Assembly: GCA_047610385.1 (NCBI GenBank)
Contig: JBLGAC010000013.1
Coordinates: 22,698 to 86,697, forward strand
DNA: 64,000 bases
Reading direction: 5' to 3'
Source of the DNA: JBOCEF01 sp047610385
GTDB taxonomy: Bacteria > Pseudomonadota > Alphaproteobacteria > Rhodobacterales > Rhodobacteraceae
Below the pieces are notes generated by a model. The model saw nothing but the letters and a program-made list of their open reading frames with translations. It was not told the origin of the DNA and made no database searches. The number at the start of each line of letters is the position of its first letter. Position 1 is the first letter of the stretch. Both the position numbers and the translations under genes were made by a program. This document shows positions 33,225-40,569 of the stretch, one piece after another.

Positions 33225-34543
33225 CACGGCCCCATGGAGTTGGGCAGCACCAGCGCGATCCACGGGATCAGCACCAGCAGCGCAAGGCGGATCAGGTCGA
33301 CGATCCAGAACGGGGTTACGCCCCTGAAAATGGTCGCGGTGCTGACATCCCCGACCACGCCCTTAAGGATGAACACGTTCAGCCCCACTGGCGGCGTGAT
33401 GAGAGAGATTTCCACCGACACCACCACGATGATGCCGAACCACACCGGGTCATAGCCAAGCGATACGATCAGCGGGAAGAAAATCGGCACCGTCAGCAGC
33501 AGCATCGACAGCGATTCGAACACGCAGCCCAGCACCAGATAGATGCCTAAGATCAGCACGATCACCATCCACGGTGCCACCGCGTTTTCTGTCACGATCA
33601 GCAGCAGCGCGTCGGGCAGCCCGGCCAGATTGACGAAGTTCGAAAAGATCCACGCGCCGATCAGCACCGCGAACAGGGATGCGGAGGTGTTGGTGGTTTC
33701 GCGCAGCACCTGAAAGGTTTCGCGCATGGTCAGGGTGCCGCGCGCCAGGGCGATGACAAAGGCACCCATGGCACCCATGCCCGCGGCCTCGGTCGGGGAA
33801 AAGGTCAGGTGCAGCGGATAGAAATCAAGCGCGCCGTACAGCCCGCCGATCACCAGGAAGAACAGCAGCAGCACCGCCCACACCTCGCGCAGCGCCTTGA
33901 AGCGGTCTGGCCAAGCGGCGCGTTCCCCGGCGGGGCCGGCGGCGGGGTTCATGGTTACGGTGAATTTCACCGCCACCAGATACAGGATGATCCCAAGTAT
34001 CCCCGGCAGCACCCCGGCGATGAACAGCTTGCCGATCGAGGTTTCGGTCAGCAGCCCATAGATCACCAGAATGACCGAGGGCGGGATCAGAATGCCCAGC
34101 GTGCCGCCCGCCGCGATCGAGGCTGTGGACAGGCTGTCAGCATAGCCAAAGCGGCGCATCTGCGGCATGGCCACTTTTGACATGGTCGCCGCGGTCGCGA
34201 GCGACGACCCGCAGATCGCCGCAAACCCACCGCACGCGACGATGGTCGCCATGGCCAGCCCGCCGCGGAAATGCCCGAGGAACGCATTGGACGCCTGATA
34301 CAATTCCTTGGCCAGCCCACCCTTGTTGACGAACAGGCCCATCAGAATGAACAGCGGCACCACCGACAGCCCGTAATCCTGGGAGGTGTCGATGATCAGC
34401 CGGGACACCATGGAAATGGCACCGCGATAATTGGTTTGGTCGATCAGCCCGATCATGCCCACCAGCCCCATGGAAAAGGCGATGGGGACCCGCATGAGCA
34501 CCAAAAACAGAACGGCGGCGAAGCCGACAAGCGCTTCGGTCAT
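33224..34543 (-). CDS. dctM: TRAP transporter large permease (DctM)
   Basis: 439 residues, about twelve to thirteen hydrophobic segments. Conserved DctM text: VGMIGLIDQTNYRGAISM, VPLFILMGLFVNKGGLA, GGFAAICGSSLATAATM, GGTLGILIPPSVILVIYG, and PVGLNVFILKGVVGDVS. It is the sodium-coupled transport subunit of a tripartite ATP-independent periplasmic transporter in the inner membrane. It follows DctQ by four bases and overlaps the P450 by one, so DctP, DctQ, DctM and P450 form one transcription unit. Confidence 0.93.
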   Translation of the reverse strand: MTEALVGFAAVLFLVLMRVPIAFSMGLVGMIGLIDQTNYRGAISMVSRLIIDTSQDYGLSVVPLFILMGLFVNKGGLAKELYQASNAFLGHFRGGLAMATIVACGGFAAICGSSLATAATMSKVAMPQMRRFGYADSLSTASIAAGGTLGILIPPSVILVIYGLLTETSIGKLFIAGVLPGILGIILYLVAVKFTVTMNPAAGPAGERAAWPDRFKALREVWAVLLLFFLVIGGLYGALDFYPLHLTFSPTEAAGMGAMGAFVIALARGTLTMRETFQVLRETTNTSASLFAVLIGAWIFSNFVNLAGLPDALLLIVTENAVAPWMVIVLILGIYLVLGCVFESLSMLLLTVPIFFPLIVSLGYDPVWFGIIVVVSVEISLITPPVGLNVFILKGVVGDVSTATIFRGVTPFWIVDLIRLALLVLIPWIALVLPNSMGP

Positions 34544-34547
34544 AAGA

Positions 34548-35045
34548 TCACTCCTGCCCCAGCGCGCGGGGCGCGACGATCAGGGCGATGCCGCGCAGCA
34601 CCATCAGGGCGGCGGTCAGATACACGGCGTAGCCAATGAACATGGCTGGATAAACCTCTGGAATCGCGAGGTATTCGGTCACGTCGCCATAAGACCTTGC
34701 GCGCTCTGCCAGCACCATGACGCGCTCAGCCGGCCAATACAGCAGCACACCGCAGGCGATGCAGATCAGCGCGTCGCGGATCACACGGATGCGGCGCGGG
34801 AAAAAGCTGTCCAGCAGGTCGACTGAGATGTGATTGCCCTTGGCGGAGATGATCGGGATGCCGGAAAAGACCACCACGGCCATCAGGATGCGCGTCAGTT
34901 CAGTCGCGGCGGGCAGCGGCGCGTCGAACGCGCTGCGCAGCACCACATCGGCGAAGGTCATGAGCATGAGCGCGAACAGCGCGGCTGCGCCAAGCAGGGC
35001 GGGCGCAAGCTCTGCCATGCGGGCAGTGCGGATGAGGCTGGACAT
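34548..35045 (-). CDS. dctQ: TRAP transporter small permease (DctQ)
   Basis: 165 residues with four transmembrane segments, typical of DctQ. The pattern LMTFADVVLRSAFDAPLPAATELTRILMAVVVFSGIPIISAKGNHISVDLLD is the DctQ family signature region. It partners DctM in the inner membrane. A 140-base gap with a hairpin (35154-35179) separates it from the periplasmic binding protein gene, a common way to lower permease expression relative to the binding protein. Confidence 0.9.
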   Translation of the reverse strand: MSSLIRTARMAELAPALLGAAALFALMLMTFADVVLRSAFDAPLPAATELTRILMAVVVFSGIPIISAKGNHISVDLLDSFFPRRIRVIRDALICIACGVLLYWPAERVMVLAERARSYGDVTEYLAIPEVYPAMFIGYAVYLTAALMVLRGIALIVAPRALGQE

Positions 35046-35153
35046 GGAGGGCCCTCAGGGGTCGGCGTCCGGCGGGTCCTGCCGCGTAAGCGGGGCAGGA
35101 GGGGCGGACCGGGCCGGGCCGGAAAACGGACGCACGGCGGTGGAATGGGGATC

Positions 35154-35179
35154 GGGGCCGGCCCAACAGGGCCAGCCCC
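35154..35179 (-). terminator. Attenuating hairpin between dctP and dctQ
   Basis: ggggccggccc (35154-35164) pairs with gggccagcccc (35169-35179) with one mismatch over a four-base loop. It lies just after the dctP stop on the minus strand and probably reduces read-through or protects the dctP mRNA. Confidence 0.5.
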
Positions 35180-35186
35180 GGCGACC

Positions 35187-36194
35187 TCAGTGCATTGAGG
35201 CCAGTTCGTCGATGATCATCTGGTGCGCGGCGGCGGCGTCGACGCCTTTGGCGGCGATTTCGGCCAGCACCACGGCGGCGACCTCAGCCTTGACCGCTTC
35301 GAACATCGCGATGTCGGCGGCCGAAACGTTGGTCATCTTGGATGCGTCAGAGGCTGCGTAGCCGCCCGCGTCCATTTCATCCCAGACCGCGCCGAACATG
35401 CGGCTGGCGGTTTCGCCGAAAACCTCAGATTCCAGCGCGGCCTGCACGTCGGCGGGCAGATCGGCAAAGGAATCTTCGTTCATCAGGATGGCGAACGACC
35501 CGCGATAAAGGCCGCCGGGCATCTTCAGCAGATAGGGCGCGACCTCTGCCAGCTTGAACCCCTGCTGCGATTCGGCGGGCATCACCACGCCGTCGGCAGC
35601 TTTGGAGGACAGCGTTTCATAGACCTTGGGCGCAGGCACCTGAATGCCGATGGCGCCGAGCGCCTCGCCCACCATTGACCCGACACCGCCGGGAACGCGC
35701 AGCTTCAGCCCCTTGGCATCTGCAAGGCTGGTCAACTGTGCGGCGGTCTGCATCTGCGCCGGGCCGTGGGTGTGCATCGCGATGACCTTGACGCCGCGAT
35801 GTTCGTTCGCGGATTCGAGGTATTTTTTGTAGACGCGCCAATAGGCGACCGATGCCTCCTCAGCAGTGCCATCATAGCCCGGCAGCTCGATCAGCTTGGT
35901 GGTGACGAACCGCCCCGCCTGATAGCCGTGAAAGATGATGGTCAGGTCCGCGGCACCGTCCAGCACCAGGTCCATCATGGCGGGCGGCGGGGCCAGGCCC
36001 AATTTCACTTCGCCGGTGACCTTGCCGTCGGTGGCCTTTTCCATCATCGCGATGAAGCGCGGCCACATCTTGGCGTTGAAGCCGTGAGTCGGCGGTGCCC
36101 ACGACGCGATGGTCAGCGTCGTGTCGGCGGCCTGCGCCGGAATGGCGACGCCAAGGGCGAGCGCGGCGGCGGCGAAAGTCTTGAGCAGACGCAT
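35187..36194 (-). CDS. dctP: TRAP transporter substrate-binding protein (DctP)
   Basis: 335 residues with a Sec signal peptide (cleavage after AQA, residue 22). The DctP fold is clear: ASWAPPTHGFNAKMWPRF, then KLGLAPPPAMMDLVLDGAADL, and the ligand-clamp GLKLRVPGGVGSMVGEALGAIGIQV, whose Arg normally binds a carboxylate. SKAADGVVMPAESQQGFKLAEVAPYL follows. This suggests an organic acid ligand; the protein is longer in C-terminal Ala-rich sequence than average. It is the first gene of the TRAP-P450 unit. GGGAGG about eight bases upstream is a good ribosome site. Confidence 0.92.
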   Translation of the reverse strand: MRLLKTFAAAALALGVAIPAQAADTTLTIASWAPPTHGFNAKMWPRFIAMMEKATDGKVTGEVKLGLAPPPAMMDLVLDGAADLTIIFHGYQAGRFVTTKLIELPGYDGTAEEASVAYWRVYKKYLESANEHRGVKVIAMHTHGPAQMQTAAQLTSLADAKGLKLRVPGGVGSMVGEALGAIGIQVPAPKVYETLSSKAADGVVMPAESQQGFKLAEVAPYLLKMPGGLYRGSFAILMNEDSFADLPADVQAALESEVFGETASRMFGAVWDEMDAGGYAASDASKMTNVSAADIAMFEAVKAEVAAVVLAEIAAKGVDAAAAHQMIIDELASMH

Positions 36195-36230
36195 GAATGA
36201 TTCCTCCCTGAACCGTTATGCTTATCGCGT

Positions 36231-36255
36231 TATTTGTTTGTTGGCATAACAAATA
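36231..36255. promoter_or_regulatory. Operator-like dyad upstream of the TRAP operon
   Basis: TATTTGTT (36231-36238) and AACAAATA (36248-36255) are perfect 8-base inverted repeats with a 9-base spacer, about 40 bases before the dctP start. The shape and size suit a GntR- or LacI-type regulator. No regulator gene is adjacent. Confidence 0.5.
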
Positions 36256-36279
36256 GCATTGCGTGGGCCCGGCCCCAAG

Positions 36280-36294
36280 CGAAATCATATTTCG
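36280..36294. promoter_or_regulatory. Second short dyad in the same region
   Basis: CGAAAT-cat-ATTTCG is a perfect 6-base dyad. With the larger dyad 35 bases away it makes the 36195-36545 gap a likely regulatory region between the TRAP operon and the divergent flavin reductase. I see no gene in this gap. Confidence 0.35.
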
Positions 36295-36545
36295 TGCCGG
36301 ACACAATGACAGCATGAACGGAAACGGCGGGCGGGAGCAAGCATTGAGTGACCGCTCGGTCGGTTTTGGTGCTGGGGGCCGGTTCTGATGACTGCAAAAA
36401 TCGGGTGGGCGGGTGCCGTTCGCCCCCTCTCACACAGCCCCGCAGGGCGCGTTATGGGCTGTTCCGCGCGGATGGCTGGCATGTTGGGGGTCGTATTGCC
36501 GGGCTTGCGCGCTATTGTCCCGGTTTGGTAGCGCGAGGCGCGCCG

Positions 36546-37223
36546 ATGCTCCTGCCCGAAAGCGATCCGTCTATGCCCCACACATCTTCTCATCGCTTCG
36601 ATCCGGCCGATCTTGACAGTCTGCGCGGGGCGCTTGGGCGGTTTGCCACCGGGGTCACGGTGATCACTGCGCGCAACTTTGATGGAACGCCGGTGGGGTT
36701 CACGGCCAATTCGTTCAACTCCGTGTCGCTGGATCCGCCGTTGATCCTGTGGTCGCTGGCGCGCAGCTCGCCGCGTCTGGGGGCCTATCGCGCGGCGGAA
36801 CATTACGCGGTCAACATCCTGTCCGCGGACCAATCGGCCTTGGCGCGGCGCTTTGCAGGCAAGACTGAGGACCGCTTTGAGGGCATCGCATGGTCCGAAG
36901 GGCTGGGCGGCGCGCCGGTGCTGGATGGTGCGCTGGCCGTGTTCGAATGCGCCCACGAAGCGGTCTATCCCGCCGGGGATCATGAACTGTTCATTGGCCG
37001 CGTCAGCCGCTGCGCCATTGCGGAGGGCGCGCCGCTGACCTTCTTTGCCGGGCGGTTCGGGTCAGTGATGGGCCCCGCCGCCGCCCCCGACCGGGCCTTG
37101 GAGCAGACCCTGCGCGCCGCCGCCGACCATGTCGCTGCTGGCGGCGAGGCGGCGCTGTCCACGCTGTCGGGCCCTGAGGCCACCGAGCTGCGCCGCCTGC
37201 TGGGCCGCATCGCACCGGGCTGA
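36546..37223 (+). CDS. Flavin reductase family protein
   Basis: About 225 residues (or 216 if ATG 36573 is used, which starts MPHTSSHRF). The FMN-binding split-barrel pattern is RGALGRFATGVTVITARNFDGTPVGFTANSFNSVSLDPPLILWS, followed by YAVNILSADQSALARRFAG and DHELFIGRVSRC. It supplies reduced flavin or reduces FMN with NAD(P)H, often for a two-component monooxygenase. It has an extra C-terminal segment of about 60 residues beyond the core barrel. It is divergent from the TRAP operon; a link to its metabolism is possible but unproven. Confidence 0.82.
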   Translation: MLLPESDPSMPHTSSHRFDPADLDSLRGALGRFATGVTVITARNFDGTPVGFTANSFNSVSLDPPLILWSLARSSPRLGAYRAAEHYAVNILSADQSALARRFAGKTEDRFEGIAWSEGLGGAPVLDGALAVFECAHEAVYPAGDHELFIGRVSRCAIAEGAPLTFFAGRFGSVMGPAAAPDRALEQTLRAAADHVAAGGEAALSTLSGPEATELRRLLGRIAPG

Positions 37224-37348
37224 CGCGGCCCGCCGCTTGCGGGCGGCGCGATGAGGCGCTAGGTTCCGCGACCTCATCCGACCGCGCAGTCGCGGTCAAC
37301 CATTCGCCTGCGGCCCGCCGTCAGCGCCACTTCGTGGAGACCATTGTC

Positions 37349-38227
37349 ATGTTCCAGGGATCGATCCCCGCCCTCGTCACGCCCTTCCGCAACGGGAAGA
37401 TCGACGAGAAAGCGTTGGTCGAGCTTGTGGAATGGCATGTGGCCGAAGGCTCTGACGGCATTGTCGCGGTCGGCACCACCGGCGAATCTCCGACGCTGAG
37501 CCATGCCGAGCATCGCCATGTGGTCGAGCTGGTGGTGAAAACCGCCGCAGGCCGCATTCCGGTGATCGCCGGGGCCGGGTCGAACAACACCGCCGAATCC
37601 ATCGGCCTGATGCAGTTCGCCGAAGACGTCGGCGCGGCCGCGGCCCTTGTGGTCACGCCGTATTACAACAAGCCCAACCAGCGCGGGCTGATCGCGCATT
37701 ACACCGCGCTGCATGATTGCTGCACGCTGCCGATCATCATTTACAACATTCCCGGCCGGTCGATCATCGACATGACCCCGGCGACCATGGGTGAATTGGC
37801 CAAGCTGCCGCGGATCATCGGCGTGAAAGACGCGACTGGCGATCCGGTTCGCGTGTCACAGCAGCGCGCCACCTGCGGGACCGATTTCCTGCAGATGACC
37901 GGCAATGATGACAGCGCGCTGGCGTTCAACGCCCATGGCGGGCACGGGGCCATCTCGGTCACCGCCAACGTGGCGCCGCGGATGTCGTCGGAGTTTCAGG
38001 CCGCGATGCGCGCTGGCGATTTCGCCGCCGCGCTGACATTTCAGGACCGACTGATGCCGCTGCACACCGCGCTGTTCCGCGAACCCAACCCGGCCCCGGC
38101 GAAATACGCGCTGTCGCTTCTGGGCAAATGCCTTGAGGACGTGCGCTCCCCCATGGTCACGCTGACCGAGGAGACCAAGGCCGAAGTTCGCGCCGGGATG
38201 GTCCATGCTGGCCTGCTGAACGGCTGA
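37349..38227 (+). CDS. dapA: 4-hydroxy-tetrahydrodipicolinate synthase
   Basis: 292 residues. Active-site text: VAVGTTGESPTLSHAEH (Thr pair), VVTPYYNKPNQRG (Tyr), and IIGVKDATGD, whose Lys forms the Schiff base with pyruvate. GSIPALVTPF opens the TIM barrel. It condenses pyruvate with aspartate semialdehyde in lysine and peptidoglycan precursor synthesis. ATG 37349 with GGAG about ten bases upstream is preferred to ATG 37334. It lies two bases upstream of smpB, in the same operon. Confidence 0.95.
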   Translation: MFQGSIPALVTPFRNGKIDEKALVELVEWHVAEGSDGIVAVGTTGESPTLSHAEHRHVVELVVKTAAGRIPVIAGAGSNNTAESIGLMQFAEDVGAAAALVVTPYYNKPNQRGLIAHYTALHDCCTLPIIIYNIPGRSIIDMTPATMGELAKLPRIIGVKDATGDPVRVSQQRATCGTDFLQMTGNDDSALAFNAHGGHGAISVTANVAPRMSSEFQAAMRAGDFAAALTFQDRLMPLHTALFREPNPAPAKYALSLLGKCLEDVRSPMVTLTEETKAEVRAGMVHAGLLNG

Positions 38228-38229
38228 TC

Positions 38230-38709
38230 ATGGCACCGCGCAAACAAAGCGACCCCAATTCAAAGCTCGTGGCGGAGAACCGCCGCGCGCGCTATGAATA
38301 CGCGATCGAGGACACGATCGAATGTGGGATCATGCTGCAGGGGTCTGAGGTGAAATCGCTCCGCATCGGCGGGGCGAACATAGCCGAAAGCTATGCGTCG
38401 ATCGAAGACGGGGCGCTGTATCTGATCAACGGCTACATCGCGCCGTACAATCAGGCCAAGACCTTCACCCATGACGAACGCCGGCGGCGCAAGCTGCTGG
38501 TGCATCAAAAAGAACTGTCGCGCCTGTGGCAGTCGGTCGGGCGGCAGGGGATGACGCTGATCCCGCTCAAACTTTATTTCAACGACAAGGGCATTGCTAA
38601 GTTGCTGGTCGGCATCGCCAAGGGCAAAAAGATGTCGGACAAGCGTGAGACGGAAAAGCAGCGCGACTGGGGCCGGGAAAAACAGCGACTGCTGAAGAAC
38701 CAGGGTTGA
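38230..38709 (+). CDS. smpB: SsrA-binding protein
   Basis: 159 residues. NRRARYEYAIEDTIECGIMLQGSEVKSLR, then GGANIAESYASIEDGALYLING and RDWGREKQRLL, are diagnostic of SmpB. It binds tmRNA and rescues stalled ribosomes in trans-translation. The start is two bases after the dapA stop, so it depends on dapA transcription. No tmRNA gene is in the window. Confidence 0.96.
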   Translation: MAPRKQSDPNSKLVAENRRARYEYAIEDTIECGIMLQGSEVKSLRIGGANIAESYASIEDGALYLINGYIAPYNQAKTFTHDERRRRKLLVHQKELSRLWQSVGRQGMTLIPLKLYFNDKGIAKLLVGIAKGKKMSDKRETEKQRDWGREKQRLLKNQG

Positions 38710-38717
38710 GCGGGGCG

Positions 38718-38740
38718 CAAATTCTTCGCAGAAGAATTTG
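38718..38740. terminator. AT-rich hairpin after smpB
   Basis: caaattcttc-gca-gaagaatttg is a perfect 10-bp stem with a three-base loop, eight bases past the smpB stop. There is no T-tract. Similar AT-rich palindromes at gene ends are common in Rhodobacterales. Confidence 0.55.
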
Positions 38741-38818
38741 GCTTCGCGCGCCCGCTGCATTGCCCCCCGCCCCGCCGCGCCTTACTAAATGGGCGAAGCC
38801 TGAGGGGAGACCGAACCA

Positions 38819-39550
38819 ATGATCACCGATGCCGCCCGTCTTGCCGACGCGCTAGAAGCCACTTGGCCCGCCGCGTCCTGCGATGACCTGTCCGCCCCCG
38901 GCTGGCGCCTGCGCCGCGGGGAAGGTGGGGGAAAACGTGTGTCCGCCGCCTCCGCCCTGACCCTCGGTGACGTCCCGGACATTGAGGCCGCCGAGGCCGC
39001 GATGACAGCCATCGGCCAGGACCGCCTGTTCATGCTGCGCCCGGGCGAAGACGCGCTGGACCATGCCCTGTCCGCCCGCGGCTATCATCTGATCGATCCG
39101 GTGGTGATCTATGTCGGCGATCCGGCCGTTCTGGTTGACCTGAAGGCCCCCAAAGGCGTGCATTGGGTCGAAGCCCGCGCGCCCCTGGCGTTGTTGAACA
39201 CCATCTGGGACCATGGCGGCATCGGGCCGGGGCGGCGCGCGGTGATGGCGCGCTGCAAGGGACCGTCCGCAATGCTGATGGCGCGCACCGACGCGGCCAC
39301 CGCGGGCGTCGCCTTTGTCGGTGTCGACGGGGACGTCGCGATGATCCATGCCGTTGAGGTCCGCCCCCAGCTGCGCCGCGAAGGCGCAGGCCGCGCGCTG
39401 CTGGCCGGGGCCGCGCAGATCGCGCTCGACAACGGTGCGACCACGCTGGCCTTGGCCGTCACTGAGGCGAACGAGGGTGCCCGCGCGCTGTACGAAGGTG
39501 CTCGAATGACCGAAGCAACCCGCTATCACTACCGCCTGAAACCCGCCTGA
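38819..39550 (+). CDS. GNAT-family N-acetyltransferase
   Basis: 243 residues. A non-catalytic N-terminal half (MITDAARLADALEATWPAAS...) precedes the GNAT domain; the acetyl-CoA loop is VEVRPQLRREGAGRALLAGA and the last strand is LAVTEANEGARALYEGARMTEATRYHYR. The substrate is unknown. GGGGAG about nine bases upstream supports the start. The stop codon falls in a short three-unit tandem repeat of period 11 (39532-39560). Confidence 0.83.
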   Translation: MITDAARLADALEATWPAASCDDLSAPGWRLRRGEGGGKRVSAASALTLGDVPDIEAAEAAMTAIGQDRLFMLRPGEDALDHALSARGYHLIDPVVIYVGDPAVLVDLKAPKGVHWVEARAPLALLNTIWDHGGIGPGRRAVMARCKGPSAMLMARTDAATAGVAFVGVDGDVAMIHAVEVRPQLRREGAGRALLAGAAQIALDNGATTLALAVTEANEGARALYEGARMTEATRYHYRLKPA

Positions 39551-39641
39551 AACCCGCCTGCCCCCAGGGAGCGGGCGACGGGCGCCTTGCGCCCCCGCCG
39601 CCCGCGCCGCATGCGCGGCCCGCCCCATTCCAACTGTTCGT

Positions 39642-39660
39642 TCCCGTGGCCAACACGGGA
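39642..39660 (+). other. Small hairpin before the peroxidase-related gene
   Basis: tcccgtg (39642-39648) pairs perfectly with cacggga (39654-39660) over five bases, twelve bases before the ribosome site of the gene at 39683. It may modulate initiation or simply end the upstream transcript. Confidence 0.35.
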
Positions 39661-39682
39661 CGCCGCCGTCCGGGAGGACCGA

Positions 39683-40249
39683 ATGTCTGAGAAACCCACC
39701 GCCCTCGACCTGCCGCTGCCCGATCCGCTGCCCGAGGACATCGCCAAATATTTCAGCATCTGCCAGGCCAAGCTCGGCATGGTGCCCAACGTGCTTGCCG
39801 CCTATGCGTTCGCGCCGGAAAAACTGCGTGCGTTCAGTGGCATGTACAACGATCTGATGCTGGCCGACAGCGGCCTGACCAAGCTGGAGCGTGAGATGAT
39901 CGCGGTCGCCGTCAGCTCGATCAACAAATGCTTCTACTGCCTGACCGCCCATGGCGCGGCGGTGCGTGAGCTGTCGGGCGACCCGAAATTGGGTGAGATG
40001 ATGGTGATGAACTGGCGCGCCGCTGATCTGGATGTGCGCCAGCGGGCGATGCTGCTGTTCGCCGAAAAGATCACTGAATCTAGCCACAAGATCGAAGAAT
40101 CTGACCGCGCCGCCTTGCGCGATGCCGGATTTGCGGAGCGGGACATTTTCGACATCTCCGCTGTCGCGGCCTTCTTCAACATGACCAACCGGGTGGCGTC
40201 GGCGATCGACATGCGCCCTAACGACGCCTACCACCCCCAGCACCGCTGA
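39683..40249 (+). CDS. Peroxidase-related enzyme (AhpD/carboxymuconolactone decarboxylase family)
   Basis: 188 residues, all-helical. The redox motif CFYCLTAHG (CxxC plus His) sits near residue 87 after IAVAVSSINK, the AhpD-like active site. FFNMTNRVASAIDMRPNDAYHPQHR at the end is shared with the larger peroxidase-related group. Peroxide or organic peroxide reduction is the likely chemistry. GGGAGG five bases upstream supports ATG 39683. It stands alone, followed by two hairpins. Confidence 0.82.
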   Translation: MSEKPTALDLPLPDPLPEDIAKYFSICQAKLGMVPNVLAAYAFAPEKLRAFSGMYNDLMLADSGLTKLEREMIAVAVSSINKCFYCLTAHGAAVRELSGDPKLGEMMVMNWRAADLDVRQRAMLLFAEKITESSHKIEESDRAALRDAGFAERDIFDISAVAAFFNMTNRVASAIDMRPNDAYHPQHR

Positions 40250-40262
40250 GGGGCTGGGCGCG

Positions 40263-40311
40263 CCATCGCGTTTTCGCGATGGCCGGGTGAACGGGGGGCT
40301 CCGCGCCCCCC
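40263..40311 (+). terminator. Paired hairpins after the peroxidase-related gene
   Basis: ccatcgcg-tttt-cgcgatgg (40263-40282) is a perfect 8-bp stem; ggggggc-tccgc-gcccccc (40293-40311) is a perfect 7-bp stem. Both lie within 65 bases of the stop. Confidence 0.6.
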
Positions 40312-40338
40312 GGAGACCGCGCTTGTGTGCGATTTATG

Positions 40339-40367
40339 TTGCATCGCGGCGCAACCTGTGATTAAAG
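40339..40367 (+). promoter_or_regulatory. Possible promoter of the DEAD-box helicase gene
   Basis: TTGCAT (40339-40344), a 17-base spacer, and TTAAAG (40362-40367) form a plausible but weak sigma-70 promoter. The resulting message would have a leader of about 200 bases; 40368-40569 has no supportable gene. Long structured leaders are known for cold-induced RNA helicase genes, so this may be regulatory. Confidence 0.3.
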
Positions 40368-40569
40368 GCCCAAGTCATGCGCTGCGCGTAGAGGACGGTA
40401 TAGCCGTCGGCGGAGCATGTAGCGAGCAAAGCCCGAACAAGCGTCATCGCGCCCCGGCGGCCCCAAGGCCACCGCGACGCCGAGACGCCGGGCCTCGCCC
40501 GCCAAGGACGCCGCCTTCGGGCCGGCGAGCAAAACCCCGGCGGCTGTTCTACGCAAGCTCCCCATCGAT

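Noticed and set aside
39532..39560. Period-11 tandem at the end of the acetyltransferase gene
   Set aside because: Only two and a half short units that include the stop codon; most likely slippage with no function.
38852..40243. Minus-strand open frame of 463 codons spanning the acetyltransferase and peroxidase-related genes
   Set aside because: It covers two recognised plus-strand genes with good ribosome sites and has no recognisable protein features.
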